NCBI GenBank assembly: GCA_029027985.1
Contig: CP119076.1
Span: forward strand, 2,602,422-2,666,421
Reading direction: 5' to 3'
DNA from: Klebsiella aerogenes
GTDB taxonomy: Bacteria; Pseudomonadota; Gammaproteobacteria; Enterobacterales; Enterobacteriaceae
Length of the DNA: 64,000 bases
The notes beneath the pieces were generated by a model. That model saw nothing but the letters and a program-made list of their open reading frames with translations. It had not been told where the DNA came from and searched no databases. The translations under genes and the position numbers were made by a program. This document shows, piece by piece, positions 10,008 through 18,461 of this stretch (within the stretch, counting starts at the first letter, position 1; each line of letters begins with the position of its first letter).

Positions 10008-10025
10008 AATTTACAGAGTTAATAT

Positions 10026-11063
10026 TTACTTATCCGTTGATACCTTGATCACCACCTTGCCGAAGTTTTCGCCCTTCAACAGACCAATCAACGCCTGTGG
10101 CGCTTGTTCCAGACCATCTACCATCTGCTCACGGTATTTGATTTTGCCTTCCTGTACCCAACGTCCCATGTCCCGCTGGAACTCTGCAATACGGTGGCCA
10201 TAATCCTGACCGATGATAAAACCCTGCATCCGGATTCGTTTCTTGAGAAGAGTCGCCATTAGCAACGGTAAACGATCCGGCCCATCCGGGAGTCCCGTCG
10301 CGTTATAGCCACTCACCAACCCGCATACCGGCACTCGCGCCGAGGTATTCAACAGCGGTAGTACCGCATCAAAGACTTTGCCGCCGACGTTTTCATAGTA
10401 AACATCAATCCCCTGCGGACAGGCCTGCGCTAGCTGCTGGGCAAAATCAGGCGCCCGGTGGTCCAGACAAATATCAAAACCCAACGTCTCAACCGCATAG
10501 CGACACTTCTCAGTACCGCCGGCAATGCCGACCACGATGCAGTCCTTGATTTTGCCGATTTGCCCGACGGTCGCCCCCACGGGACCCGTGGCGGCAGCCA
10601 CCACCAGGGTCTCTCCTGCTTTCGGCTGACCGATATCCAGCAACCCCATATAGGCGGTAAAACCCGGCATACCGAGCACGCCAAGTGCCCATGAAGGATG
10701 CTGCGGATTAGCTCCCAATTTTACCAACCCGCTGCCATCGGAAAGCTCATAATCCTGCCATCCGCTATAGCCAAGCACCCACTCTCCGGGTTGAAAATCG
10801 CGATGATGGGAACTCACCACGCGGCTCACGGTACCGCCGACCATCACCGCGCCAATATCCACCGGCGGAGAGTAAGACGGTGCATCGCTCATGCGCCCGC
10901 GCATATAGGGATCGAGAGACAAAAAAACGGTACGCAGCAGAATCTGTCCCGGCCCTGGCGTCGGGATCTCCCCCTCTTCCAGATGGAAATTGGCTGTCGT
11001 AGGTTCACCGTGCGGACGGGAAGACAGCACCCAGCGGCGATGGCGTTGCGAATTAACGGTCAT
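10026..11063 (-). CDS. curA: NADPH-dependent curcumin/alkenal reductase
   Basis: This 345-residue protein is a zinc-free medium-chain reductase of the CurA (YncB) type. The N-terminal SRPHGEPTTANF segment, LSLDPYMRGRMSD, the nucleotide loop AATGPVGATVGQIGK and YYENVGGKVFDAVLP are diagnostic. E. coli CurA reduces curcumin in two steps to tetrahydrocurcumin and also acts on other enones in the cytoplasm. It is the second gene behind an XRE-cupin regulator on the same strand, with a 64-bp gap; in E. coli the neighbouring regulator is McbR instead. Confidence 0.93.
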   Translation of the reverse strand: MTVNSQRHRRWVLSSRPHGEPTTANFHLEEGEIPTPGPGQILLRTVFLSLDPYMRGRMSDAPSYSPPVDIGAVMVGGTVSRVVSSHHRDFQPGEWVLGYSGWQDYELSDGSGLVKLGANPQHPSWALGVLGMPGFTAYMGLLDIGQPKAGETLVVAAATGPVGATVGQIGKIKDCIVVGIAGGTEKCRYAVETLGFDICLDHRAPDFAQQLAQACPQGIDVYYENVGGKVFDAVLPLLNTSARVPVCGLVSGYNATGLPDGPDRLPLLMATLLKKRIRMQGFIIGQDYGHRIAEFQRDMGRWVQEGKIKYREQMVDGLEQAPQALIGLLKGENFGKVVIKVSTDK

Positions 11064-11127
11064 AGTAAATTCCTTAATAAGAGGACTGTACTGAGGCTAG
11101 TCGCTTTATACACAACGCGCTTTGACA

Positions 11128-11703
11128 TTATGAGGCGGATTGATTCAGACGCACCACCAGGTAAACACAAGTGTCGTTGGTTTCATTGATAAATCGGCAG
11201 TCATTCGGCGGCCCCAGCTCCAGACAATCCCCTGCCTGCATCTGATGACGAGTATTGCCTTCGATGAACACCAACTCACCCTGCTGTAGCCAGATAAGTT
11301 GCCGCGCCAGCGCGTACGAGGAGGCGGGCATTGGTACATCGCTACCGGCCGGCAGCTCAACCTGTACCAGATCAATCGGCAGATCGCTACGCGGAGAAAC
11401 ATGGCGCCGGAGATAATGGCTTTGCGGATCGCGCCACACCGGCTGGCTGGCGAAGCGCAGTAACTTGCCCTCCTGCATCTCTGCGCGGGCGATTAATGTT
11501 GACATACTGATGCCAAAGGCGCCGGAAAGACGACCCAGCATCGACGCCGTGGGGCTACTTTCGCCGCGTTCGATCTTATGAATCATCGCCCGCGACGCGC
11601 CTGCCCGCTCGGCCAAATCGTTAAGCGACCAGCCGCGCGACTCGCGTTCGATGCGGATGCGCGCACTGATCCGCTGGTTAAGATTGTCTTCTATAGTATT
11701 CAT
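11128..11703 (-). CDS. XRE-cupin transcriptional regulator
   Basis: This 191-residue protein has a helix-turn-helix domain at about residues 11-66 (RGWSLNDLAERAGASRAMIHKIERGESSPT) and a C-terminal cupin domain with GSDVPMPASSYALARQLIW and GDCLELGPPNDCRF. This layout is the same as SutR and PuuR-type regulators, in which the cupin binds a small effector. It sits between curA (same strand, downstream) and mnaT (divergent), so both may be targets. A similar sequence is present twice in the 161 bp upstream (see the regulatory entry). It is not the McbR found at this place in E. coli. Confidence 0.87.
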   Translation of the reverse strand: MNTIEDNLNQRISARIRIERESRGWSLNDLAERAGASRAMIHKIERGESSPTASMLGRLSGAFGISMSTLIARAEMQEGKLLRFASQPVWRDPQSHYLRRHVSPRSDLPIDLVQVELPAGSDVPMPASSYALARQLIWLQQGELVFIEGNTRHQMQAGDCLELGPPNDCRFINETNDTCVYLVVRLNQSAS

Positions 11704-11705
11704 AA

Positions 11706-11848
11706 CGTAATAATATAGTGTGCATCCCAGCGTGACACAACTGCCAGAAAAACCCAGTATTCAACCAGTCATCAGTAAAATTTATGGCTAAAACTGATGA
11801 CAGCCAGCCGTTCATTATTGTAATAATATCGTACTACTATAGTGTACA
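11706..11848. promoter_or_regulatory. Repeated motif in the regulator/mnaT divergent region
   Basis: GTAATAATATAGTGT lies just upstream of the regulator start. GTAATAATATCGTAC followed by CTATAGTGTAC lies 17-45 bp before mnaT. Both share GTAATAATAT and ATAGTGT, and the second contains the palindrome ACTATAGT. This fits two operators for the XRE-cupin protein, one at each end of the region. Confidence 0.4.
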
Positions 11849-11864
11849 AAACCTGAGGTTTGCT

Positions 11865-12383
11865 ATGTCCATCCGCCATGCCAGTAAAGACGATTGCGCG
11901 GCGATCGCCGAAATCTACAATCACGCCGTGCTACATACCGCGGCCATCTGGAACGATAAAACCGTCGATACCGATAACCGCATTGCCTGGTTCGAAGCCC
12001 GCCGCATCGCTGGCTACCCGGTGCTGGTGAGCGAAGAAAACGGCGTCATTACTGGATATTCCTCGTTTGGCGACTGGCGCGCGTTTGACGGTTTCCGCCA
12101 TACCGTCGAGCATTCGGTCTATGTACATCCCGACCATCAAGGTAAAGGTCTCGGTCGCAAACTGCTTATCGCTTTAATCGGCGAAGCGCGACGTCTGAAA
12201 AAACATGTGATGGTGGCCGGAATTGAAACTCAAAACCACGCCTCGCTGCATCTGCATGAAACGCTGGGCTTTGTCACCACCGGGCAGATGCCGCAGGTTG
12301 GCACTAAATTTGGCCGCTGGTTGGATCTGACCTTTATGCAGCTACAGCTCGACGATCGTCGCGATCCGGACGGCGAGGCATGA
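11865..12383 (+). CDS. mnaT: L-amino acid N-acyltransferase MnaT (YncA)
   Basis: This 172-residue GNAT enzyme equals E. coli MnaT in length. It starts SIRHASKDDCAAIAEIYNHAV, and the acetyl-CoA loop VHPDHQGKGLGRKL is near residues 86-99. MnaT acetylates methionine sulfone, methionine sulfoximine and phosphinothricin-like compounds. The frame is open from 11784, but the ATG at 11865 has TGAGG upstream and matches the family start. Its stop overlaps the ydcZ start (ATGA), so the two are coupled. The divergent XRE-cupin regulator may control it. Confidence 0.92.
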   Translation: MSIRHASKDDCAAIAEIYNHAVLHTAAIWNDKTVDTDNRIAWFEARRIAGYPVLVSEENGVITGYSSFGDWRAFDGFRHTVEHSVYVHPDHQGKGLGRKLLIALIGEARRLKKHVMVAGIETQNHASLHLHETLGFVTTGQMPQVGTKFGRWLDLTFMQLQLDDRRDPDGEA

Positions 12384-12829
12384 ACCAGTCGCTGACCCTC
12401 GCCTGCCTGATTGCCGCCGGCGTCGGGCTGGTGCTGCAAAATACCCTGATGGTGCGCATCACTCAGTCGGCATCGACGATACTCATCGCCATGCTGCTGA
12501 ATTCACTGGTAGGGATCGTGATTTTTGTGACGATTTTGCTGTTGCGCCACGGCGCCGCCGGCTTTCAGGAGCTGGCGCTGAGCGTAAAATGGTGGACGTT
12601 GATCCCCGGGCTGTTAGGATCGTTTTTCGTCTTCGCCAGTATCAGTGGTTATCAACACGTTGGCGCGGCAACGACCATTGCCGTTCTGGTAGCCAGTCAA
12701 CTGGTTGGCGGGCTGGTGATTGACGTCATTCGCGCTCACGGGGTGCCTGTTCGGGCATTGATCGGGCCATTATGCGGCGCGGTAATGTTGGTGATCGGCG
12801 CCTGGCTAATCGCCAGACGCCAGTTCTGA
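12380..12829 (+). CDS. ydcZ: YdcZ, DMT-superfamily inner-membrane protein
   Basis: This 149-residue protein has about five membrane segments and belongs to the DUF606/DMT half-size transporter group. GLVLQNTLMVRI near the N-terminus and GALLYL-type repeats are replaced here by HVGAATTIAVLVASQLVGG, typical of YdcZ. Transport substrate is unknown. It overlaps mnaT by 4 bp, as in E. coli, so a joint role with MnaT (for example export of acetylated amino acid analogues) is possible but unproven. It converges with ydcY, 8 bp away. Confidence 0.88.
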   Translation: MNQSLTLACLIAAGVGLVLQNTLMVRITQSASTILIAMLLNSLVGIVIFVTILLLRHGAAGFQELALSVKWWTLIPGLLGSFFVFASISGYQHVGAATTIAVLVASQLVGGLVIDVIRAHGVPVRALIGPLCGAVMLVIGAWLIARRQF

Positions 12830-12837
12830 AGCCGTCC

Positions 12838-13071
12838 TCAGAGGATCGCGCCGCCTTTGGTTAACTGCTCGCGACGCGCTTCCTGTTCTTCCTGATGCTG
12901 ACGCCCATGATGCGCAATAGCCGTGCGCAGGCGCTGCTGCTGGGTATAACGCGCCTCGCGGCTCAGTTCGGCATCATCGCTTAACGCAATCAGCAGCTCG
13001 TTCATATGGGTAATCACCCCTTCGGCAATCGTGTCATCGACTTTGGCAATGACTTCATCCAGATGTGCCAT
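12838..13071 (-). CDS. ydcY: YdcY (DUF2526)
   Basis: This 77-residue acidic-then-basic helical protein is close to E. coli YdcY, with the same length. It begins AHLDEVIAKVDDTI, contains NELLIALSDDAELSREARYTQ and ends EQLTKGGAIL. AAAGGAGAG precedes the ATG. No function is known. It lies 16 bp downstream of the DppA-like binding-protein gene on the same strand, so both may be on one transcript. Confidence 0.92.
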   Translation of the reverse strand: MAHLDEVIAKVDDTIAEGVITHMNELLIALSDDAELSREARYTQQQRLRTAIAHHGRQHQEEQEARREQLTKGGAIL

Positions 13072-13087
13072 CCTGCTCTCCTTTCGA

Positions 13088-14686
13088 TTAATTCAGCTTA
13101 GCTTTAGAAAAATCGCTCCCCATCAGACTCACGCTATAGCCGCTGACGTTACTGCGGGTGGCATAGAAGGTTTTACCGGTCGCCAGAGTGATCCACGGCG
13201 CCTGCTGGTAAAAGATCTCCTGAGCCTGTTCGTACAGTTTGGCACGGGCCTGCGGGTCGCTCACCTGCAGCGCTTTCTTCACCAACGCATCGTACGACTT
13301 ATCGCACCAGCGCGCGACGTTGGAGCCGGTTTTGATGTTATCACAGCTGAGCAGCGTGCCCGCAAAGTTGTCCGGGTCGCCGTTGTCAGACATCCAGCCA
13401 AACAGCGCGCTGTCGTGCTCGCCCTTACGCATACCGGAAAGATATTCACCCCACTCGTAACTGACGATTTTTGCCTTAATGCCGACCTTACTCCAGTCGC
13501 TCTGGATCATTTCAGCGATACGTTTGGAGTTCGGATTATATGGCCGCTGCACCGGCATCGACCATAGGGTCACTTCCGCCCCTTTCTCCAGACCCGCCTG
13601 CTTAAGCAGCGCTTTTGCTTTCTGCGGATCGTAGTCGTAATCCGGGAGATCTTTCTTATAACCGAGCATATTGGCCGGGATCGGCGATTTCGCCACGCTT
13701 CCGGAATCAAGGAACACCGCTTTCACAATCGCCTGCTTGTCGGTGGCGTAGTTCAACGCTTTACGCACCAGTACGTTATCAAACGGTTTCTTCTCGGTAT
13801 TAAACGCCAGATAACCCACGTTCAACGCCTCTACCGAGTGCAGTGCCAGATCTTTATTGCCCTTGATCACCGGGAACTGCACCGGCGATGGCGCCGGGAT
13901 AATCTGGCATTCATTGGTCTGCAGCTTGGCCAGACGGGTTTCAACATTCGGCGTGATGGAGAAGATCAGATGCTTAGTGGGGACCTCGCCTTCCCAGTAG
14001 TTCGGGTTGGCGATATAGCGGATTTGCGAATCCACCTTGTACTGCTGTAGCGCATACGGGCCTGTGCCGATAGGCCAGCTATCGACATATTCCGGCGTGC
14101 CTTTTTTCAGCATCGCATCGGCATACTCAGCGGAAAGAATAGAGGCAAAGTCCATCCCCCAGTCGGCAAGGAAGGCCGCATTCGGCTCGGTCAGCACAAA
14201 CTGAACGTGATAATCATCGACCTTCTTCACTTCTTTAATCAGCTTATCCAGGCCAACGTCGTGGAAATATTCATAATTACCCTGCGAGACGTTGTGATAC
14301 GGATGTTTTGCATCCTGCTGGCGCAGCACCGAGAACAACACGTCATCGGCGTTGAAGTCGCGAGTCGGTTTAAAGTACTTATTGCTGTTGAACTGCACGC
14401 CCTTACGCAGGGTGAAGGTCCAGGTTTTACCATCCGGTGACACCTGCCACTCGGTCGCCAGCGAAGGGATTGGCGTGTTTTTGACCGGATCAAAAGTAAT
14501 CAGACGGTTATAGAGCACCTGCGAGCTGGCGACGAATGAAGGGCCGGAGCTGGCGATTTGCGGGTTGAAAGATTCCGGCGAGGCTTCTGAGCAATAGACC
14601 AGCGTGTCGTTGCCTGCCGCCCACGCAGCGCTGGCTGGCAGCAGCGCGCTCAACGCCAGCGCAAGTAGTGTTTTCCCTGTAGACAT
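13088..14686 (-). CDS. DppA-family peptide-binding protein (copy 1)
   Basis: This 532-residue periplasmic protein has a signal peptide ending SAAWAA (about residue 23) and a family 5 extracellular solute-binding domain. Typical DppA motifs are present: TLVYCSEASPESFNPQ, FNADDVLFSVLRQ, MDFASILSAEYADAM, PIGTGPYALQQY and VQRPYNPNSKRIAEMIQ. It should capture dipeptides or a related ligand (haem or aminolaevulinate in some homologues). No permease or ATPase gene is nearby, so it must use a permease encoded elsewhere, such as Dpp. It is upstream of ydcY and divergent from an aldehyde dehydrogenase gene. It is clearly less like E. coli DppA than copy 2 at 35867-37459. Confidence 0.88.
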   Translation of the reverse strand: MSTGKTLLALALSALLPASAAWAAGNDTLVYCSEASPESFNPQIASSGPSFVASSQVLYNRLITFDPVKNTPIPSLATEWQVSPDGKTWTFTLRKGVQFNSNKYFKPTRDFNADDVLFSVLRQQDAKHPYHNVSQGNYEYFHDVGLDKLIKEVKKVDDYHVQFVLTEPNAAFLADWGMDFASILSAEYADAMLKKGTPEYVDSWPIGTGPYALQQYKVDSQIRYIANPNYWEGEVPTKHLIFSITPNVETRLAKLQTNECQIIPAPSPVQFPVIKGNKDLALHSVEALNVGYLAFNTEKKPFDNVLVRKALNYATDKQAIVKAVFLDSGSVAKSPIPANMLGYKKDLPDYDYDPQKAKALLKQAGLEKGAEVTLWSMPVQRPYNPNSKRIAEMIQSDWSKVGIKAKIVSYEWGEYLSGMRKGEHDSALFGWMSDNGDPDNFAGTLLSCDNIKTGSNVARWCDKSYDALVKKALQVSDPQARAKLYEQAQEIFYQQAPWITLATGKTFYATRSNVSGYSVSLMGSDFSKAKLN

Positions 14687-14760
14687 GGTTATAAACCTTA
14701 TGAATTTGTTATATGCCCACTAATAACAGCACAGCGGGATGCAACCAGCAAATAATCAAT

Positions 14761-14773
14761 TAACGTAACGTTA
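14761..14773. promoter_or_regulatory. Palindrome TAACGT-A-ACGTTA
   Basis: A perfect 13-bp odd palindrome lies 75 bp upstream of the binding-protein start in the divergent region with the aldehyde dehydrogenase. It is a plausible operator; the binding regulator is unknown. Confidence 0.35.
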
Positions 14774-14892
14774 TGCGCAAACGGGTGTTTTCGCAGATTT
14801 ATTCGCCATCCAGGTACGACGCGACAGCGTTATCCGCCAAAGATGTGACCGACGCTGAACACGGCAAAAAAGTTGTGCGATAACCGCCCTTT

Positions 14893-14923
14893 CATATCTG
14901 CAGAATATGGTAAACCGGTAAAC
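14893..14923. promoter_or_regulatory. CATAT-N7-ATATG repeat and GGTAAAC pair before the aldehyde dehydrogenase
   Basis: An inverted repeat (14893-14909) around CTGCAG is followed at once by a direct GGTAAAC repeat (14909-14923). Both sit 33-63 bp before the start codon, where an activator or repressor would bind. Confidence 0.3.
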
Positions 14924-14955
14924 TCGCCCCACCGCAGACCAATGAGGTTACGCTA

Positions 14956-16389
14956 ATGACAATAACCTGCAGCTTATATAGCGGCGGCCAATGGCACGAT
15001 GCCGAAGGCAACGCCACGTTTACCCGCCGTAATCCGTTGAGCGGGGAGATAGCCTCTGTCGCTCCTGCCGCCAGTCTCTATGATGCTCGCCGCTGCGCGC
15101 AATCCGCGGCGGCAGCGTTCCCGCGCTGGCGCGACACCTCCCCGGCAGAGCGGCGCCGCCTGTTGCTGGAAGCCGCCGAGCAAATGCAGTTAAGAGAAGC
15201 CAAATTTATTGCCACCATGGCTGCCGAGACCGGCGCCACCGCACATTGGGCAGGGTTTAACGTCCATCTTGCGGCGGATATCCTGCGCGAAGCCGCAGCG
15301 TTAACCACGCAAATCGAAGGGCAGATTATTCCCTCCAACGTCCCGGGAAATCTGGCGATGGGCGTGCGCCAGGGCGCAGGCATAGTGCTGGCGATGGCGC
15401 CGTGGAATGCGCCGCTGATTCTGGCCACCCGGGCGATTGCCACACCACTGGCCTGCGGCAATACGGTGATCCTCAAGGGTTCAGAACTCTCGCCAGCAAC
15501 CCAGGGGCTGATAGTCGATGCGCTAACCGCAGCCGGTTTTCCCGATGGCGTAGTCAATTACCTCACCTGCTCAGCGGCCGATGCGCCAGCATTAGTCGAG
15601 TCGCTAATCGCGCATCCTGCCGTTCGTCGGGTGAATTTTACCGGCTCGACGCCGGTTGGCCGCATTATCGCCCGCACCTGCGGCGAGCACCTGAAACCTG
15701 CCGTCCTGGAGCTCGGCGGCAAAGCGCCGCTCTTAGTGCTGGATGACGCCGATCTAGCGCAAGCGGCGGCAGGAGCGGTGTTCGGCGCCTTCGCCAATGC
15801 CGGTCAAATCTGCATGTCGACCGAACGCATCATTGTTGATAACGCCATTGCCGATGAGTTTATCACCTTAATCAGCCAGCGTGCCGCCGCCCTACCGCCC
15901 GCGCTGCTCGGCCCGGTGGCCGATTTGAAAACCGTACATCGCTGCAATGCGCTCATTGACGATGCGCTGGCGAAGGGTGCCCGTCTGCTCTGTGGCGGGA
16001 AATCTGAATCAACGCAAATGCGCGCCACCCTGCTGGATGGTGTGACTCGCGAGATGCGGTTATGGCGAGAAGAGTCATTCGGTCCGGTTAAAGCAGTGAT
16101 TCGCGTCAGTGGCGAGGACGAAGCGTTGGCGGTTGCCAACGACAGCGAATACGGCTTGTCCGCCGCGGTATATAGCCGCGACAGCGCTCGAGCCTGGAAC
16201 GTGGCGCAAAACTTACAAACCGGTATCTGCCATATTAACGGCCCAACCGTCCATGATGAGGCTCAGATGCCGTTCGGCGGTTGCAAGTCCTCCGGTTATG
16301 GCCGCTTTGGCGGGCGCGCCGGCATTGCCGAATTCACTGAATTACGCTGGATAACCCTGCAAACGCGCCCACGCGAGCTACCGTTCTGA
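14956..16389 (+). CDS. NAD(P)-dependent aldehyde dehydrogenase, vanillin/salicylaldehyde type
   Basis: This 477-residue enzyme is a class 3-type aldehyde dehydrogenase. The cofactor loop NFTGSTPVGR is near residue 225, the general base segment LELGGKAPLLVLDDAD near 255, and the catalytic Cys is in ANAGQICMSTERI near 290. The closest relatives I recognise are vanillin, benzaldehyde and salicylaldehyde dehydrogenases, which turn aromatic aldehydes into acids; this assignment is a judgement from motifs such as QMPFGGCKSSGYGRFGG. It is single, divergent from the DppA-like gene and converging with an alpha/beta hydrolase. Possible operators lie just upstream. Protocatechuate genes are 36 kb away, so vanillate-type feeding is conceivable but unproven. 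Confidence 0.85.
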   Translation: MTITCSLYSGGQWHDAEGNATFTRRNPLSGEIASVAPAASLYDARRCAQSAAAAFPRWRDTSPAERRRLLLEAAEQMQLREAKFIATMAAETGATAHWAGFNVHLAADILREAAALTTQIEGQIIPSNVPGNLAMGVRQGAGIVLAMAPWNAPLILATRAIATPLACGNTVILKGSELSPATQGLIVDALTAAGFPDGVVNYLTCSAADAPALVESLIAHPAVRRVNFTGSTPVGRIIARTCGEHLKPAVLELGGKAPLLVLDDADLAQAAAGAVFGAFANAGQICMSTERIIVDNAIADEFITLISQRAAALPPALLGPVADLKTVHRCNALIDDALAKGARLLCGGKSESTQMRATLLDGVTREMRLWREESFGPVKAVIRVSGEDEALAVANDSEYGLSAAVYSRDSARAWNVAQNLQTGICHINGPTVHDEAQMPFGGCKSSGYGRFGGRAGIAEFTELRWITLQTRPRELPF

Positions 16390-16405
16390 TCTCCAGCGCT
16401 CTGTT

Positions 16406-17155
16406 TCAGATTAACCCGGCAATGACGCCCGCCAGCGCTGCCGGGTTTTCCCATGCCATCGAATGCCCGGCCTGCGGCACCACCGCCACCGTGATGCCTT
16501 CATTTTCGACATCCATCGCTTCTTGCGCCGGCAACGATAAACTACCGTAGATAAGCGCCTTCCGGCATTGCAGGTTGATAAAACGCGTGAACCACGAGGG
16601 AGTCGCCCCGGCAATCAGGCTACTGGCGCTGCGCCACAGCGCCCAGGGAGCGCTGTTTTGCAGACACCCCGCCCATGGCGAAGTTTCCGCCGCCAGCATG
16701 GCGTGATACCCGCTGGCGATAAATTCGGCTTCCGTTTGCGCGGCAATTTTCCGGCTATACAGACCTCCGCCCGCATAAAGATTGGGCTCGGCGACAATTA
16801 AGGCCTCAACCCGAGCGCCGAGAAGTTGCGCCGCCTCGATCGCCACGCTGCCGCCCATGCTGTGGCCGTAGATTGCGCAGCGCTTAATACACAGGTGATC
16901 CAGCCACTCAACGACGACGGCGGCCTGGTCGCTAATCCGGTAGCCAAATTGTTGTGGTTTATCGCTGTAGCCATAGCCGGGAAGGTCGACAAGCAGGATT
17001 CTCCGCCCCGCTAACGCAGGGTCAGATACAACATGCGGGTAGTCGTAAGAAGAAGCGCAGCCCAGCCCGTGGATGAAAACAATTGGCGCGCCCTGGCCCG
17101 GGTAATCGAACCAGCGGACCGTTGCACCGGCGAGCGAGGAATAAAAACGGTTCAT
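16406..17155 (-). CDS. Alpha/beta hydrolase
   Basis: This 249-residue protein has the alpha/beta hydrolase fold: oxyanion loop IVFIHGLGCA near residue 25, nucleophile elbow GHSMGGSVA near 98, and the catalytic His in PQAGHSMAWENP near the C-terminus. The open frame extends to 17284, but the ATG at 17155 follows AAAGGAT with good spacing and gives a normal N-terminus. It is soluble and without a signal peptide. The substrate cannot be told; esters, lactones or C-C bonds are all possible. It converges with the aldehyde dehydrogenase gene and lies downstream of ortT on the same strand. Confidence 0.82.
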   Translation of the reverse strand: MNRFYSSLAGATVRWFDYPGQGAPIVFIHGLGCASSYDYPHVVSDPALAGRRILLVDLPGYGYSDKPQQFGYRISDQAAVVVEWLDHLCIKRCAIYGHSMGGSVAIEAAQLLGARVEALIVAEPNLYAGGGLYSRKIAAQTEAEFIASGYHAMLAAETSPWAGCLQNSAPWALWRSASSLIAGATPSWFTRFINLQCRKALIYGSLSLPAQEAMDVENEGITVAVVPQAGHSMAWENPAALAGVIAGLI

Positions 17156-17228
17156 CAGAGCATATCCTTTTATCTTTAACTGGTTTTTTATACAGTTATC
17201 GTAAAGGATATGCCAGTCGTTTTTCAGC

Positions 17229-17402
17229 TCAGAATAACGAGACCAGTAATGCCATCGGGAAGCTAAACGGCCAGGTCGCGCCAATCAACAGTGCCGCCAG
17301 CAGACGAACACAGCGGCTTTCCTTCGTTAAAAACCAACTGATCAACGCGCAAATACAACCCATCACGGCATAGAAAATCAGCATTTTTTGGTATAACGTC
17401 AT
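17229..17402 (-). CDS. ortT: Orphan membrane toxin OrtT
   Basis: This 57-residue protein has two hydrophobic segments (about residues 5-24 and 33-55) separated by a short basic loop. It closely resembles E. coli OrtT (YdcX), a GhoT-type inner-membrane toxin that lowers the proton motive force and has no antitoxin partner. Key features are SLYQ-like TLYQKMLIFYAVM and GATWPFSFPMALLVSLF. The frame is open further upstream but the ATG at 17402 gives exactly the OrtT length. No GhoS-like antitoxin gene is beside it. It is next to yncL, as in E. coli. Confidence 0.9.
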   Translation of the reverse strand: MTLYQKMLIFYAVMGCICALISWFLTKESRCVRLLAALLIGATWPFSFPMALLVSLF

Positions 17403-17575
17403 TTTTCTTCCTTCCCTGGCGAACACCACGCACCACCCGGTACGTCAGGGATTCAGTATCTCACCAAACGAACATCGGCTAAGACGACGGAAAAACGGTT
17501 GATTCAGCGTTGTCCGATAGCGCAACCCTACGCCACCGACTATATATGTAGGGGCTTACTCATAAAGGTGGCGTT

Positions 17576-17668
17576 ATGGATGTTTCTCACAAAACCGTAA
17601 TTCTGATTAATGTCGGCGTAGCGCTGGCGCTTATTAGCCTGTTATCTGTTCGTTTTGGTTGGTTTTAG
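17576..17668 (+). CDS. yncL: YncL, 30-residue membrane protein
   Basis: The ORF encodes 30 residues, beginning DVSHKTVILINVGVALAL and ending SVRFGWF, with one membrane segment. E. coli YncL is 31 residues with the same RFGWF end, and lies beside ortT as here. AAAGGTG precedes the ATG. It is followed by a strong hairpin terminator. E. coli YncL is an inner-membrane small protein linked to stress expression; function is unknown. Confidence 0.85.
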   Translation: MDVSHKTVILINVGVALALISLLSVRFGWF

Positions 17669-17690
17669 TAATTTTTCAGCAACTAAACCT

Positions 17691-17719
17691 AAAAAAGCAG
17701 CCTTTATGGCTGCTTTTTT
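17691..17719. terminator. Bidirectional terminator after yncL
   Basis: AAGCAGCC and GGCTGCTT pair around TTTAT, with six A before and six T after, so it works on both strands. It ends yncL on the plus strand and the converging 79-residue ORF on the minus strand. Confidence 0.85.
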
Positions 17720-17957
17720 ATGATTTGACTACCGCATGATCCCCGGCATTCTTTTGCTGCTGCGCCACAATAGACTTAAGGTTTTCCGGGTTATATTCCG
17801 GTAGTAAATTCAGTTTTTCATTATCCCATTCCACCGCCGTGCAAACGCCCTCGTTTACCCCTTGATTTTCACAACCAGTAATACGTTGGGCAGGGAAATT
17901 GCCGTAAAGCATCGCGCTCACGCCGGTCAGTAACAGGAGAAATGCTATCTTTTTCAA
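17718..17957 (-). CDS. Small secreted or anchored protein, unrecognised
   Basis: I do not recognise this gene. From a TTG at 17957 it encodes 79 residues: a basic start (KK), a hydrophobic segment AFLLLLTGVSAML, then about 60 polar residues with two Cys (GCENQGVNEGVCTAVEW) that could form a disulfide, and a tail rich in Gln/Asn. The layout suggests a periplasmic protein with a signal or anchor. Longer starts (to 18029) give an odd non-hydrophobic extension, and no strong ribosome site is seen, so the start is uncertain. A terminator at 17691-17719 follows the stop directly, which supports a real gene. Confidence 0.55.
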   Translation of the reverse strand: MKKIAFLLLLTGVSAMLYGNFPAQRITGCENQGVNEGVCTAVEWDNEKLNLLPEYNPENLKSIVAQQQKNAGDHAVVKS

Positions 17958-18461
17958 AACCAATTCAACTTCAAAGTAACAAATTATGTCAAATTTTCTC
18001 ACGAGGGGGACAACAAAGTCAAATCGCAAACACAGCGAGCGCTCACCACGCTGCTGTCTTAAACATGATTGTTACATTTTTGCTACAATTTGCGTTATTC
18101 CACCGAACGCAGGGCAGAATTAAATCGTCGGTATCAGAATTTTCCCTGGGATTTAAACTAATATTTATATTTGTATATATAAACAGAAGCTCAACGAGGC
18201 TACCGTCGATAAACGGCAGCATGGCTACCCGCAGTCTTCATTGAGTGCGAAATATCTTAAATTGTTTGGTATTGACAGTGGCGAACTGACATTGGCAGCC
18301 CTATATTTAATGCGGGTTCCTGATTTTTCAGTTGTTCTTTTGTGCGATCCCCATACTCAAATGAGAAAAATTATCGTTTGCAAGTTTAAGAATTTTCACA
18401 TACATTCGTCAACATTAGTAAGAGCCAACTCGTTTTGCTCATTAATATTTTGAGGTTGCTT
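17958..18461. other. Gene-free, AT-rich 504-bp region
   Basis: No supported gene is present. The region has several promoter-like elements, including TTGACA at about 18272 and an AT-rich TATATTTAAT stretch near 18303. Open frames here lack ribosome sites and family likeness. It holds the promoters of the left-facing 79-residue gene and of the right-facing 40-residue gene. Confidence 0.5.

Noticed and set aside
17942..18244. Plus-strand frame of 100 codons in the gene-free region
   Set aside because: No ribosome site, no family likeness, mixed composition, and it overlaps the start of the 79-residue gene on the other strand.
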